Positions 21,331 through 33,257 of a stretch of 64,000 nt of DNA are shown in pieces. Numbering within the stretch: the stretch's first letter is position 1; every line of letters begins with the position of its first letter. The notes under the pieces are model-generated. The model did no database searches and was not told the origin of the DNA. It was given only the letters and a program-made list of their open reading frames with translations. This DNA is from Chaetoderma sp. LZ-2023a (lineage: Eukaryota; Mollusca; Caudofoveata; Chaetodermatida; Chaetodermatidae), in contig CM067369.1 of assembly GCA_034401795.1 (NCBI GenBank), positions 138,086,496 to 138,150,495 on the forward strand, read 5' to 3'. A program made the translations under genes and the position numbers.

Positions 21331-22600
21331 CTCCATCGAAGCATCTGTATACACAGTTACTTGAGGGTGAGGAGGGGTTAGCATAACCCCCGCCAAGAGA
21401 TTCTCTGTCTTCAACCACCATTGCAGGTGGTGAATTAGAGGCGCCAACACTGACACATTCGAGTCCAGTGAACCTGTACTCTGGGTCCATTGCGTCATGA
21501 GAAATAACTGGATCAGCCGCCTGCGTAAGGCCGCCTGAGGAATGACCGGTTCCAGAGAAACCATCAACCCCAGCATTCTCAAGTAGACCTGTGCCAGGAC
21601 ATGACGACTGTTGCACACTGACTGTATTACTGAGATGAGTATCTGAACCCTCTCCTGAGTAGGATAAACATATCCTGTCTCTAGATCGAAGAACATTCCC
21701 AGGTAAACAAACTTCTGGGATGGAGTCAGCTCTGATTTTTGGAAATTGATTATCCAGCCTAAGTCTGTGAGAGTTTTCAAAACTATCTCCAGATTCGGTT
21801 GTGTGCTTTTAACAGCCAGCCGTCTATGTACGTGTGGACTGCTATGCTTCTCCTGCGGAGGTATGCTGTAATCGCAAGAACCACTCTGGTGAAAACCCGA
21901 GGAGCCATGGAAATTCCGAAGGGTAACACCCTGAATTCCCACTGTCTGCCCTGGAATGCAAATCTCAGGAAGCGACGGAAACTCCTCGCTATAGGGATGT
22001 GGAAATAAGCATCCTTCAAATCTATTGAAACTGTCCACATTCCCCTCTCCAACCCCGCCAACACCGACTTCACAGACTCCATCTTGAAACTGGGTGTCTC
22101 TATGAACTTGTTCAAAGGCTTGAGGTTGAGAATTGGTCTCCCCCCTCCGGTGCTTTTTGTTACTAAGAACACGGTTGAATAGAAGCCCGGACACTTTTGT
22201 GCCGGCTGAATTGCTCTTTTTTGTATGAGGGAGTTTATTTCCTCCTCTATACACAACCTTTGATCTGGATCTCTCGGAATTTGAGTCCAGATTGGCACCA
22301 GACACAGTCGCGATGGTGGGCCTGTCATCCAATCGGGATGATACCCGACTGAAAGCCATCGCAAGACTAAACGGTCCTGAGTCAACCGTTCCCACTCTTG
22401 CTTGTGGCGGGTCAACCGGGCCTCCACTGGACCACCTAGGGAGAGAGGTGGACATAAGGAGTGCAAGAGTGGCAGTGTCTCCTTTGCCGGAAGAGTGGTT
22501 TTCACCGTGGTAACCGGCCCATCAGGCATGATTACCATGACCAGATCCTCGCGCGCCACGACCAGCACCGCACGCACCTTGGTCTCACCTCCAAAGAGAC
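21330..22600 (-). pseudogene. DIRS-B2 reverse transcriptase, damaged
   Basis: RT fingers and palm are readable: GGRPILNLKPLNKFIE, SIDLKDAYFHIP (motif A) and VLPFGISMAPRVF. The active-site box reads TYIDGWLL at ~21,820. DIRS-B1 has TYIDDWLL, so the second catalytic Asp is Gly here. A 13-base deletion near 21,800 shifts the frame. About 740 bp (RNase H end, DIRS-specific region, recombinase start) are missing at ~21,328. The RNase H start (VYTDASME) is the last part left. Confidence 0.85.
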
Positions 22601-23341
22601 CAGGACCTGCCATAGGCGTACGCAGAAGCCTATTGTACAGGTCCAGGGACGGGCACAGGTTATCCAATGCAAACGTGAGCCTCGCCCGGACACTTCTGGT
22701 CACAGCCCGAGTCATACAATCCAGAGCCAGGTTGATACCATCCTGGATGGCTCTCTGGACCGTGATCGGGCTCGGCTGGCGTGATGCGGATGCTGTCACT
22801 ACCCCTTGCAACAGCTGGGGAGACGTGAGAAAGCGCCGCAATAGACGCTCTCCCACTCTCTTCCGCATCACGCAACGCGGTATTGGCCGAACGCAGCGCG
22901 TTCGAACACAGCGCTCCCGTGTCAGAACGGGAGCCTGGCCGCGTATCTTCACCTAAAGCCGCGCGGTCATCAACGCCTGGCTTAGGTACCACACCGTACC
23001 TCTGATACTCCATGGGTACGATGTGGCAGCGCTTTGCAACCTCGCGAGACGTCCATTCACCTTGATGGACGCCTCCGCCGCCGAGAACATATCAACGATA
23101 TGCTCTGCTAGCGGCAGAGATGGCATGGCGCTAACAGTTGACTTACCAGCTAACCATGGCCGGTGGTCTCGCTGGCTAGCCGACTGTTCCACGGGAAGGT
23201 CTGGCCTGACGCTTATCAGCCATTGACAAGCGTCTGACCAATCCTCCTCCGTGGCTACCTGCGAAAGCTCTACAAGACGAGGGCCTTCGTCTTCCTCCTG
23301 AGCAAACGCAGTCGAGCTTGAAGTTGGATAGCCTGACACTC
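22600..23341 (-). pseudogene. DIRS-B2 gag, C-terminal half
   Basis: Matches DIRS-B1 gag (for example YQRYGVVPKPGVDDRAALGEDTRPGS around 22,930-23,010). The RGG-like tail is lost through a 245-bp deletion at ~22,595 that fuses gag to RT in one frame. The gene is cut at 23,341 by the hAT-like element and continues at 33,258. Confidence 0.75.
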
Positions 23342-23342
23342 C

Positions 23343-23932
23343 AGGGTATATTTTGTTTGAAAAAAATTGCGTAGCAGTGACTGCTAAACAAATCAAATAA
23401 TTCATAGCAGTTCATAGCACTTGCATAGCAAACAAACTGTGTGATATTCCGGGAACATAGGACCAAAGTAAACATCCTTATTATGATTATGACACATGAA
23501 TTAATGCAGCAAAGAATAGTTGTGACAGTACAATGAGTCTCATGATGGCAATCAATTAAAACTATTTTTACATTGTGACTCAGCACTGACTCTAATTCAG
23601 ATATTATGTCTGAGACGAATGCTCAATTATCTTGTCATGAATTTTATTTAATCAATTTTATTATAACTTTGACAGGTGATAACTGAGACATCTTCAAGCT
23701 TGAATTGGAATGTTGCAATGATTGCACAATAAATAAAACTCCTCCACCAGAAGAATTTATTGTACCAAATCTGAGGCTTGACTTCCACTGACCATTTTGA
23801 GATACATTAGTTACATGATGACTTAATCAAAAGAACTTGAAAATGGAGGAAATAATTTCCCAGAGAGCTGCAGCATGTTCAATTGGATGCTTTCGGAAAC
23901 ATGGCATCCACTGCCAATTTATAATACACCAG
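23343..23932. other. hAT-like element left arm, noncoding
   Basis: AT-rich, no gene. The 136-codon minus frame at 23,176-23,586 spans the DIRS/hAT junction and is not real. Confidence 0.5.
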
Positions 23933-24191
23933 GGGCGGCCGGCAAGAAACTCCGACAGTAACTGTCGGGGTCTAGCGGAGCCACTGTCGGCCGTAACGGT
24001 GTTTCTATGTTGTCAAATGCCGATAGTGGGCGCACCGAAAGTCCTACAGCTACCCGATCCGATAGACCTTGTCTGAAGAGGGCGCACAGAAACACCGACA
24101 AACTCAGATACCCTATCGGACTCAAGTCCGTTAGGAGATTTGGCTGTCGGTAAAAAAGCCAGCTCTAGTGGTACGATAGTCATTTCCCAAC

Positions 24192-24864
24192 ATGTGGCGA
24201 GTGGGTGCAGACGTATTTTTCGAGGGTTTGGACGAGTTTCAAGGCAATGAGAGAGTGTTCCGCCCTCGTGTCAACCCATTCGAGCAATTTAGTGAGCAAC
24301 ATTTCCGTAATAAATACAGATTTACGAAAGAAATTTTCGGAGAATTGTTGGATATTTTGGACCCGAACTTGAACGATACACTCACAGGTAATCAAATATT
24401 ATTACACTTTTTATCCCAAGGCGGGGTGGGGTGGGTGGAAATGGTGTGGGGCATATCGATCATCATGCGTGTCTGTCTGTCCTTCCATCAGTCAGTCCTT
24501 CCATCTGTCTCCATTTCTTATTAGTTCACCTGCGATTGTATGACCTTGGTAGGTGATTCCATCACCACGTGAACATGTGCATGTGTTAGTTGTGTGTTGA
24601 TATGTTCATCCGTCTGTCTGTCAATCCATTTCTTCACATATCTCAGTTAAAGGCGGCGTCTGGGATATATACCATCTGCCGATGGCTCGTGTTTGTTCAG
24701 TTGTACATGGATATAATTGGGCATGGTATTGAATCGGACTGAACTGGGATTAAATCTGCACCTACATAAATGAACGTGCGCTCATTAATCAGCGGATACG
24801 TTCGTTTGAAAAGTCTTCCTCTATATCGGCTCATTGACTTGCCTTTGTTTCGTCCGTTTCTTCA

Positions 24865-24909
<45 letters not shown>

Positions 24910-25892
24910 TGGTAGTGGTGGTGGTGGTGGTGGTGGTGGTTGTGGGGGTGGTGGTGGTGGTGTACATTTCTATTGCGTATATTGGGTCCCTCATGCGTAG
25001 TCCATGGGCAAGTACATGAATAATTTGTTGTGGTTTTTTTTCAGATCACAATCATTAGATCCTTCTCTGCAGCTGAGCATAGCTGTGCGGTACTTTGCAC
25101 AAGGCGGATTTTTGCCAATGGTAGGAGATGTGCATGGTGTTGGTCCAAGAACTGCAAGTAGATGTATTCACACTGTTGCGCAGGCGATTTGTGACAGAAT
25201 GGACCGTTTTATTCAGTGGCCCCACGCTGAGGCGGTTTTACAAGCCAAACAAAGGTTCTACGAAAGATACAGATTTCCTTGTATCCTCGGTCTCATTGAC
25301 GGAAGTCAGGTTCCAATTCACAGCCCTTTTACTCCTGCTAATGAAGGCGTCTACGTATGCAGAAAGGGATTTCACTCCATCAATACGCTGATCATATGTG
25401 ATGCCAACCTAAATATTCTCGACATTGATGCAAGATGGCCAGGCTCGACCCACGATGCATTCATTTTGCATAATTCCCATATCTGGGACAGATTTGAGAA
25501 TGTAGAACTCACCAATACATGGTTATCCCTTGAGAAAGTGGCTGCTGACTCCATTTTTGAATTCTGCGAACCAAGCCGAAGAAAGATTCAACAGACGACA
25601 CAAACACATCCGGTCCATAATTGAGCGATGCAATGGAGTGTTGAAAATGCGCTGGAGGTGTCTAACCAAACCGATAATGTTTCAGCCACCACGGGCCTCA
25701 AGAATTATTGCTTCATGTGGAGCACTACATAATTTTGCTATTTCTCACGGGCTTGACTTTGAAGAAGAAATTGATGATGATGTAATCAACGAACATAATG
25801 TTCACGCTCCCTACGTTGACCATCTAAATGCAGGTAACGATGGTGTCCGTGCGAGGGCTGAAATCGTCCGTCGAATTTTCAACCGCAATTAA
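24192..25892 (+). pseudogene. HARBI1-like transposase, two exons, frameshifted
   Basis: A DDE nuclease of the PIF/Harbinger family. Exon 1 (24,192-24,387) encodes MWRVGADVFFEGLDEF... and ends CACAG/GTAATC. The best acceptor is CATTAG/ATCC at 25,057, which keeps phase and gives DPSLQLSIAVRYFAQGGF. Catalytic residues seen: D in LGLIDGSQVP (~25,295), D in WPGSTHDAF (~25,450) and E in IIERCNGVLKMRWRCL (~25,625). A one-base loss near 25,510, just before the GYPL/WLLTPF segment, shifts the frame, so the last third reads in another phase. The intron holds a long AGT/GGT microsatellite. Confidence 0.85.
24866..24963. repeat. (AGT)n-(GGT)n microsatellite
   Basis: About 98 bp of trinucleotide repeats inside the Harbinger intron. 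They give spurious poly-Ser, poly-Gly and poly-Val frames. Confidence 0.95.
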
Positions 25893-25989
25893 TGATTTGA
25901 TTAGACTAAATCTGAGTTCTGTGTTATGAGATTTATTATGACGATAACAGAAAATAGCATGTTATTACAGTGACATTGTAATATGTTTG

Positions 25990-27573
25990 GCCGAGATGTG
26001 AAGGATTACATGGCATTTAAGTTTGATAAGTATTAAAATAATATGTATGAAAGAACCCAATCCTTGGTGTTTTAATTCAAGGGGCTGTACAGGAGTGAGT
26101 TCTGTTAGCTGATATTCGTTCTCAGAGGAAGTGGAACTTGTATGAGGAACTGATTTTGATGATAGTGCTTTCAGCTTTTGTTCGTAGTACCACTTTCTCA
26201 ACTGAAAAGTTTGCTGTCCCAAGTTCAGTTTTTGCTGCTCAATGTCCAGCATCCTTCTATAGTATTCTGAAGAAGTAATTTCATGAGGACTTTCATCCGA
26301 CTCTGGCGCGACGAGACGTTTTCTGCTGTTTGATGGTTTTGATGATTTCTGACAGGTCTTTGTACAAGCATTTTGCGCCAGGGGTGTGTGGATGGTTGTT
26401 CCTCCTCAGTTAATGACGTGGTCTCGCTCACGGGTGTTACCGTACGACTGGCAGGCATCTCTGGACGGTTAATTGTAGATTCCTTCACGGCAAACTCAGA
26501 CACGGATGGCACATTTAATGCCGATGAACTACAAGCAAACCCACCATCTATCCCTGCAGAGGAAAGAAATTGAAACTGTCAGAAGAGTATTCAAAACATC
26601 AACAAATCTATGCCATTAATTTTAGCTCACCTGGCCAGAATGGCCATGTGAGCTTATGCCATGGCGGCCGTCCGTCGTCTGTCCATCCGTCTTCCATCCG
26701 TCTGTCGTCCATCCATCCGGTGTCAACTTTTTCTTTAAACGACTTCTTCTAAAAAACCGCTGGGTGGATTTCAACCAAATTTGGTGGGAAGCATCCTTGT
26801 GGCATGGGGATTCAAAATTGCTCAAATGAAGTTTTAGGCCAATTTGGCCGGCGGCCATCTTGTTGACAAATCTGAATTGTTAGAAACACTAATGTCAGGT
26901 GAGCGATGCCAGGCGCCATGCATCTCTTGTTATAATTATGGATGCTTGATGATAGCTATCCCATACAAGAGCCATCAGAAGACGTCATACCCACCCATCC
27001 CACCCCCACCCACCCCAGTCCCTACATTTACCTGAAATGTATGAACTGAGGGGCGGATGGACTGACAAGAAATGGGTGCAGACAGACAGACGAACGGACG
27101 TACGGATATATTGATCGGTACATTCCGCCCCCTCCCCCGGTTCTAGAGGGTTGGGGGGGGGGGGGAATAAAGAGACTATCCAATCTTACCTTTAACTTGC
27201 TCAACGGGTATGCAGTGGTAAATTCTTTGCTCGAACTCGCTGAGAAATTCCAAGTTGGAATCGTCCTCGCCAATGTAATCTCCACCGCCAGTTTTCCCCA
27301 TCTCTTTAGCTCTATCGCGAAAGTGTTGGCAGCCTTGGATTTCACATCTCTCTTCAGTTTGCTCCATTTGTCATTGATCCTATCCCACGTTCGCTCTGTC
27401 GTACTAACAGCGTTCACAGCTTCAACTATATCTATTTTGATTTTCTTTTTGTCTTGGTTTGTCAAGTCATTCGAAAACAAGCCATCTAATTTGTGATGGT
27501 ACTGTACAAACATGTTTATTATAACGTTTTTCTCCTCGGCGGAATAATCCGCGGCTCGAGCACGTTTAGACAT
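25990..27573 (-). pseudogene. Harbinger Myb/SANT-like DNA-binding protein, two exons
   Basis: The accessory protein that helps Harbinger nuclease reach the nucleus and its termini. Exon 1 (27,573-27,190) starts MSKRARAADYSAEEKNVI and has the trihelix pattern with TWDRINDKWSKLKRDVKSKA. It ends at a GTAAGA donor. Exon 2 begins at 26,553 after a TTTCCTCTGCAG acceptor. The phase fits (codon split G/GG) and it ends with a helix MLDIEQQKLNLGQQTFQLRKWYYEQK. Frameshifts lie at ~27,310 and ~26,330. The C terminus is approximate. Confidence 0.75.
26625..26935. repeat. Bivalve-type repeat inside the Harbinger intron
   Basis: Starts 'ttagctcacctggccagaat', contains 'gatttcaaccaaatttgg' and ends 'aggtgagcgatgccaggc' then 'atctcttgtta'. 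The ends pair (agctcacctggcc with ggtgagcgatgcc are partly complementary), as in foldback repeats common in bivalves. It is the innermost insertion of the nest. Confidence 0.6.
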
Positions 27574-28002
27574 TTTGGCTAAGAAACAATTAATAAACAA
27601 GCTTATTAATAAACATTAATAAACAATGGTAACCATATATTATTAGCTAGCTATATTCAGGCGACTTTTACACCGGGTGGAATCGGTCTCGTTTACTAAC
27701 ATGCCCATGTTATAACCCGCATTCACAGCATGTCAATGCACGCGTTCACCCACTGCATGCATTTTTTACTGCAAAACGGCCCCGGCTTATATCAAGTGCT
27801 TTGTAGAAAATCTAAAAATAGCCCATGTTAGGACATTAACACCGACAGGCAACGTTCCGGCAGAATATCGGAGTTTCTACTATCGGTCTCACAACGGAGT
27901 ATCTATGCGGCCAGTCAACCTGACTCCGACAGACTAGCGGCCGATAGGGTTCCGACAATCACTATCGGTGGCGTGAGTGATGGAGTTTCTTGCCGGCCGC
28001 CC

Positions 28003-28725
28003 CAGGATGCCACCAGCCAAGTGACATCATTTGCTATGATTCAGAATGAAACCGAGTATTGCTTAGGGAACAAAAGACAAGTTTAAAACTAAATCTGTGT
28101 CTGTGATTTCTAATAGAATCATAATCTCATACTATTGGTACTTTACATTGTCTGTTCACTGACTAGTGATCTCTGCATGGCCATGTATGGATGACAACAA
28201 ATATCTTACATAACGATATTTAGAACAGTTAATAATTATTGAATTTACGCATATTACAGTATTGTCCAGGGTTCATACACCTGCAGAATGAAATTCCACA
28301 CTTCCCCAAGTCTAATAATATTTAAAATTCCATATCCATTTTATGATGTCACTGTGACGTCTACAATCAATGTACATTCCTACCAAATTTTGCAGAAAAA
28401 TGTAATTAGTAGGCAAGATTATGAATATTTTTAATATAAATTTATCTATAATTAATATAGACAAATTAATGTTAAAAATATGATGATTTTGGCTACTAAA
28501 ATATTATTTTGCAAGTGGGAATCAGTCACCTGATAATATTTAAATTGTCCATACTTTTCTAACCTATAGGCTTTAGCAATTCCATATTGTGCAAGGACTG
28601 GATATGGGTTTCTTAATCCTATTATATAATACAGGTGTATAAATCCTGTGTACAATAAAATGTGCCAACAGGAACTGTAGAAACCTTTAACTCTTCAATG
28701 GGTATGCTGGGCATGATTGCTGGCC
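28003..28725. other. hAT-like element internal noncoding DNA
   Basis: Very AT-rich. No gene or repeat recognised. Confidence 0.4.
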
Positions 28726-28729
28726 AAAA

Positions 28730-28880
28730 CCAACCTCTGTAGTGGCTGTGGTCTTGAGGAATGCCCATTTGCAGGACCAAAGAGTATTTTTGATAATTTA
28801 CCACTGAAATGACTTGCTCCATAACCGAGCCAGTCATTCCAGTGGTAAATCTTCAAATATAGTCTTCTCTGGTCCTGCAA
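28730..28880. repeat. Hairpin (foldback) repeat, copy 3 (best preserved)
   Basis: Near-perfect inverted repeat. The outer arms 'atttgcaggaccaaagag' and 'ctctggtcctgcaaat' enclose the core ACCACTGAAATGACTTGCTC and GAGCCAGTCATTCCAGTGGT. The whole unit could fold into a hairpin of about 60 bp per arm. Confidence 0.7.
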
Positions 28881-29278
28881 ATCGAATCCAAAGTCAAATT
28901 AAAAGAAATATATTTAAAAACGAGAACATAAACTAATTAAACATGATCATCATCCAGACCGACCTTTTATTGATGACTTGGTTATGGAGGTAGTCATTAC
29001 CACATTCACTGAATGTGATATGGCGCCTCCATAACCAAGCCTTCCATCTAAGTTTTCAAGATTGGCATCTTTCGCAATCATAGACCTAAATTGTTTGATC
29101 ACAGGCTTTTTTAGCTCTTATAGTGAAAGTCAAAGAACATGAGTCACGTACAGTCGGACAAACAGTGAAATGAACCAATCTTGAAAACTGCTTATGGATT
29201 ATGATATAATGGCATCATGATGGTAGAGGAAACACTGCCTCTGTGAATAACAAATCTAATATAATAAATTTAATATTA

Positions 29279-31371
29279 TCAGTTTATGTTGATAAGATAT
29301 TGCCCTATACGGATAGCTTGATCAGATATCATCTCCTCATTGACAGATGAAGAATCTCGGGATTTTTTATTCCCACAATGGTCTGACTCGATTGTCTCAG
29401 ATTCATCCAAAGATATGACAATCACCTCAGCGTTAGTATCAATAGCCACACTTTTACTAGTGCATGGATCATCAAGAGGTGGTTCAGGTTTGCGCTTATG
29501 TGGACCATAAGGTTGCACATTTGGATTACGCTTGGACATAAAAAAAACTATCAACTGCACATGATGAGTCGAAATCAGACACATTAGGACCCTCAAGTGT
29601 AATGCGCATAAGGCATTCAATAGTGGGCTCACTGAGACGATTTCTCCAATCACGACCCATGGCTGAAAACGATCTCTTAACCACTGCATTTGAGGCAGGG
29701 AACACCAGTAAGAACTGAATAATGACACACAGATTTGGAAATCGATCCTTGTAGTTTAGCAGAATACATGTCCACAGTTCTTGTCTTGCCTTGAGATGCT
29801 GCACATTTTTTAACCAGAACAATTTCAGACTGACCAAAGTTGTCCAGCTCATCTTTGCTTGTCGGATAGGTCTGAATCTGCAGTAACTTTAATGTTTGAA
29901 ACAAGTCTTTGTATAGATCACCAAATCTTTGTGTCATGAAGTCTCTTAACCGTTCTATGATTGTCTTACTTTGGGACTTATAGTCAGCCAAGCCTTTCTT
30001 AACATGTGTAAGTTTAACTTCACAAAATGTTATGTCCGAGTCCTCATTGCTTTCAGTCTCATTGTTCGCTGTCTGGATCAAGACTGCTAATTTTCCTGAT
30101 GAGCTATCACTAGTATTGAGAATGGTGTCCAGTGACTGAAAAAACTGTTCCAAATAGCAAAGAGCAAACAGCAAATCTACACTCTCTCCTTGTAAGCTGA
30201 GTGATAGTTGTGATAGTGGTTCAAGTAAATCTACAAACATCAGCAGAATCACAACGAATTAATAGTGCTTTAGCTTCCTGAGGAAGCCTACAACTTTAGC
30301 TTTATCTTCGCCTTTGCCTGTGGAGTCCTCTATCATATTTTCCAAATGTGCCACTATAACTGGGTATGACCTGATTAATGCCAAGCATGCCTTACGCGTG
30401 AATTGAACCCATCGTGTTCTGTGTGCTTTTTCTGGTTTCTGGACAGCTTCTGCCATGATATCGGAAAGTGCCTTTAGCTCCCTTAATCTTTTTGGACTGT
30501 TTTCATAAAAGTAGTAAAGATTAGTCAGCATTGTTGTTACCTCATCTATATATGTTCCCTTGAAAGCATCCGTTGCACCTAATTCGAGTCTATGGTTTAA
30601 ACAGTGAACGGCCACAATCCAGTCCATGTCATGCTGTAATAGGGCAATGAGGCCCTTGCGTTTACCCATATTAACACTAGCGCCATCAGCCATGAAGCCA
30701 ATCAATTTTTTATTCAAATCATTGATACTAAGTTCTGTAAATGCATCTTCAAGACATTTCTTTAGTCCTTCCGCATTGGCGTGTTCAACATCTTTTATAC
30801 GAAAAGAATGGTCCTCTGTCACACCACTTTCATTTACAAATTTTATGTATATGGACTCCTTTTCCATCTCCGACACATCTGTGGCACCATCAATCATGAT
30901 ACAAAAACAATCACAGTTTAACAATTTCTTGACTAGGCTGTCCAGCATTGGCTTTGCAATGTGCATAGTTAGTTCCTGACATTTTACTTGATTTATGTAG
31001 ACCTTGTTGCCGAGATTACCACCATGTTTTTTTTGTGTCTCAACAAAAGTTTCAAATTTGCTGAATGGTATCTCCTCCTTCGCTAGGGCATAAGCAATGT
31101 CTATCAGCTTGCCTATCCAATTTCTTTCTTCCTTTTGTCCATACTGCATTAATCTGCCAATGGGAGTAGCACTCACTTTGTTTTTGATAATCATGCCTGA
31201 CAGTTCTGATGCTCTCTAGTTCCTAGTTTGACTAATTTTATCCTCATTGTCACGGCATACTGCACAATATATAGATATTACTTTTCCGTTTTCAGCAAAG
31301 GTGCGGATCCATCTTCGTTGTGGATCGATGTCCTTAATCCATCTTTCAACAGTGTTTATGTTGATTGCCAT
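29279..31371 (-). pseudogene. hAT transposase, zinc-finger type, broken
   Basis: Starts at ATG 31,371. Within 40 residues comes a short C-x2-C unit (YCAVCRDNEDK), then an in-frame TAG at ~31,217. The RNase-H-like core is clear: MIDGATDVSEMEK (first Asp), FMADGASVNMGKRKGL (second Asp) and VAVHCLNHRLELG, the hallmark of hAT relatives of the KIAA1586/ZMYM type. The C-terminal dimerisation region has FPASNAVVKRSFSAM and NRLSEPTIECLMRI. Frameshifts lie at ~30,255, ~29,815 and ~29,540. A charged tail (KRKPEPPLDDPCTSK...) follows the dimerisation region. Confidence 0.85.
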
Positions 31372-31569
31372 AATTGTTGATCAGATAGTCATACTGTAAC
31401 CAGTACTACATAAGATTCTTAAAAAACACAGCAGTTCTTTGCTGCACATGTTTGAACTATAAATTAAATCCTGATAATGCAGGGCCAGTACTGGATCAAG
31501 ACTGGGGCAATACAACCTGGTATTGATCCAATACTGGACAAATAACATGCGCTATAATCAGTGAAATTT

Positions 31570-31720
31570 TTGCTTGTAAAATGCAGATGAAGAGAATTGT
31601 ATTTTTGAAAATGGTTTACCACTGGAATGATTTGCTCTGTCATTGGGACAGCCATTCCAGACAAATTTTCAAAAATAGTCTTCTTGACCATGTTGACCTG
31701 CAAAAGGGGCATTCTCATGA
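31570..31720. repeat. Hairpin (foldback) repeat, copy 4
   Basis: Core TTTACCACTGGAATGATTTGCTC with GGGACAGCCATTCCAGAC, then 'aaatagtcttcttgacc' and 'gcaaaaggggcattctcatg', as in the other copies. Confidence 0.55.
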
Positions 31721-33257
31721 GCACTATATAAGATATTTCTGGCTGATTTGACCACTAAGACACGTGACGAACAATATACATGTAACAATAGAGAAACGTT
31801 AAAAAACGTCTACACCGTATTATTCGATTCTATTTTAGTTTGAAACGCTGTGTAAGCTTAAACTGGTTGGTGTTCCAACGGGGAAACGTTTCAAAACATG
31901 TTTGCATGATCAAAAATGGCTTTTTTCATCTACACACATTATTAGCAGGTGAATCTGAAAACAACCGAAAAGCATAATTTGCCGATTTCACAAAACGTTT
32001 TCCCTTCAACCAATCGTTCGCGTGTTGGTTACGCAAAATGAAAATATGCAGAACGAAAAATCGGTTACATAGATTGCTTACTACGAAAATAAAACTATTT
32101 GTCAAGAATCCGTTGCACACAATTTGTGAACTTGATCTAAGACAATGAGACTCTTTCTGCAATGCATTTGTAAAATGTGTAAAAGATCTCAAATAGTGTC
32201 GTACACGATAAAACGATCGCCGGTAACCCATATTATAAAAGCAATTCGGCACATCTCACTGGCTTGGTTGTTTATAGAAACAAAATGCGAAAGCAACCGT
32301 AGATGTACATTCGGGGGAATTCCCCTAGACGTGAAACGTATCACTTAAACTTACACATTATCATATTATAATTGCTTCCGAATGTGGATCGCTGGTTGGC
32401 TCTTTCGTAACACACCCTCGCGCTTGAAACCTTTGCTTACAAAAATGCGGCGAACTGGTAGACTCTATGCAACACGCCCATGCTTTCGAAACTATCTTGT
32501 AAATTACCGACGATTTAACATGGCCGATATAATACTGCGCACTAGAGTGTTTCTCCTATGATGGATATTAATAGACCTTTTCCCGATAACTGTGGAATGT
32601 AGGACTGGTTCCAATGTAGCAGTCGTTGATACATGTATAATACGAGAGAATTCACGAATCTTTTATAGTGTATTGGCGTTTCGCTCGTGTTGTTCAAGCC
32701 ACGAACAGAATAAATATGGAATGTAGTCTTTTCTAATATGGTTTCAAAATAATCTAGATGGAGATCAGTGTTAAAATGGGTAATATGACAAAATTTTAAC
32801 CAATAAATTACCTAAGTCGATCGATAGAAATCACGGGAATATAGTGTACATGTACTCTTCAATTTACGGCATAGACAAACATGTTCCCGATTTCGTTTGT
32901 TTTTTCCATAGAGATAGCTATCTATGGAGCGCTTACTGAACTCGCGTCACCGGTGGTCGTTTGTCCCATAGTGAAGGAAGGTATGGAGATATGCCCTCTA
33001 TAGCTATATATGTCTATGGGCTATATCGGAAATCAGTTTCCAACGCATGCGCGTCTCGCTACCTTACTAAATTTGACAAGCGTTTTGCAACTTTTACCGA
33101 CTTTTTATCAAAATTATTTTTTAATTAAGTGAATTGACTGAATTTTACATGAAAATTATGTATCGCAGAAAAAAGCTACGCGAAGTTGTGAATGTGTAGC
33201 AACAGGTATTCATTTGCATCGCATTTTGCGATGCGATACCGCTCAAAGTATTCCCTG
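31721..33257. other. hAT-like element right arm, noncoding
   Basis: No credible gene. The short frames at 31,926-32,348 show no domain. The last 90 bases contain an inverted motif 'gcatcgcattttgcgatgcg' just inside the terminus. Confidence 0.45.

Larger units (their letters stand above)
23933..28002. mobile_element. PIF/Harbinger DNA transposon, 4.07 kb
   Basis: Terminal inverted repeats GGGCGGCCGGCAAGAAACTCC at both ends. A perfect 3-bp duplication CAG lies at 23,930-23,932 and 28,003-28,005. It encodes both proteins of the superfamily: a HARBI1-like nuclease on plus and a Myb/SANT-like DNA-binding protein on minus. Both are frameshifted. Confidence 0.9.
23342..33257. mobile_element. hAT-like DNA transposon, 9.9 kb, containing a Harbinger
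   Basis: Ends CAGGGTATATTTTG and, inverted, CAGGGAATACTTTG (11 of 14 match). Flanked by CACTC at 23,337-23,341 and 33,258-33,262. With both copies merged, the DIRS gag sequence is restored in register with DIRS-B1, which proves the insertion. CAGGG termini are typical of hAT. Most hATs make 8-bp duplications, but some families make 5 or 6. The transposase remnant lies at 29.28-31.37 kb. Confidence 0.7.

Noticed and set aside
21319..22455. 378-codon frame in DIRS-B2 as a separate protein
   Set aside because: Its first half is an off-frame read of RT; only the second half (RT thumb to RNase H start) is real, as a continuation after a frameshift.
24770..25019. Ser/Gly-rich and poly-Val frames
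   Set aside because: Translation of the AGT/GGT microsatellite in the Harbinger intron.
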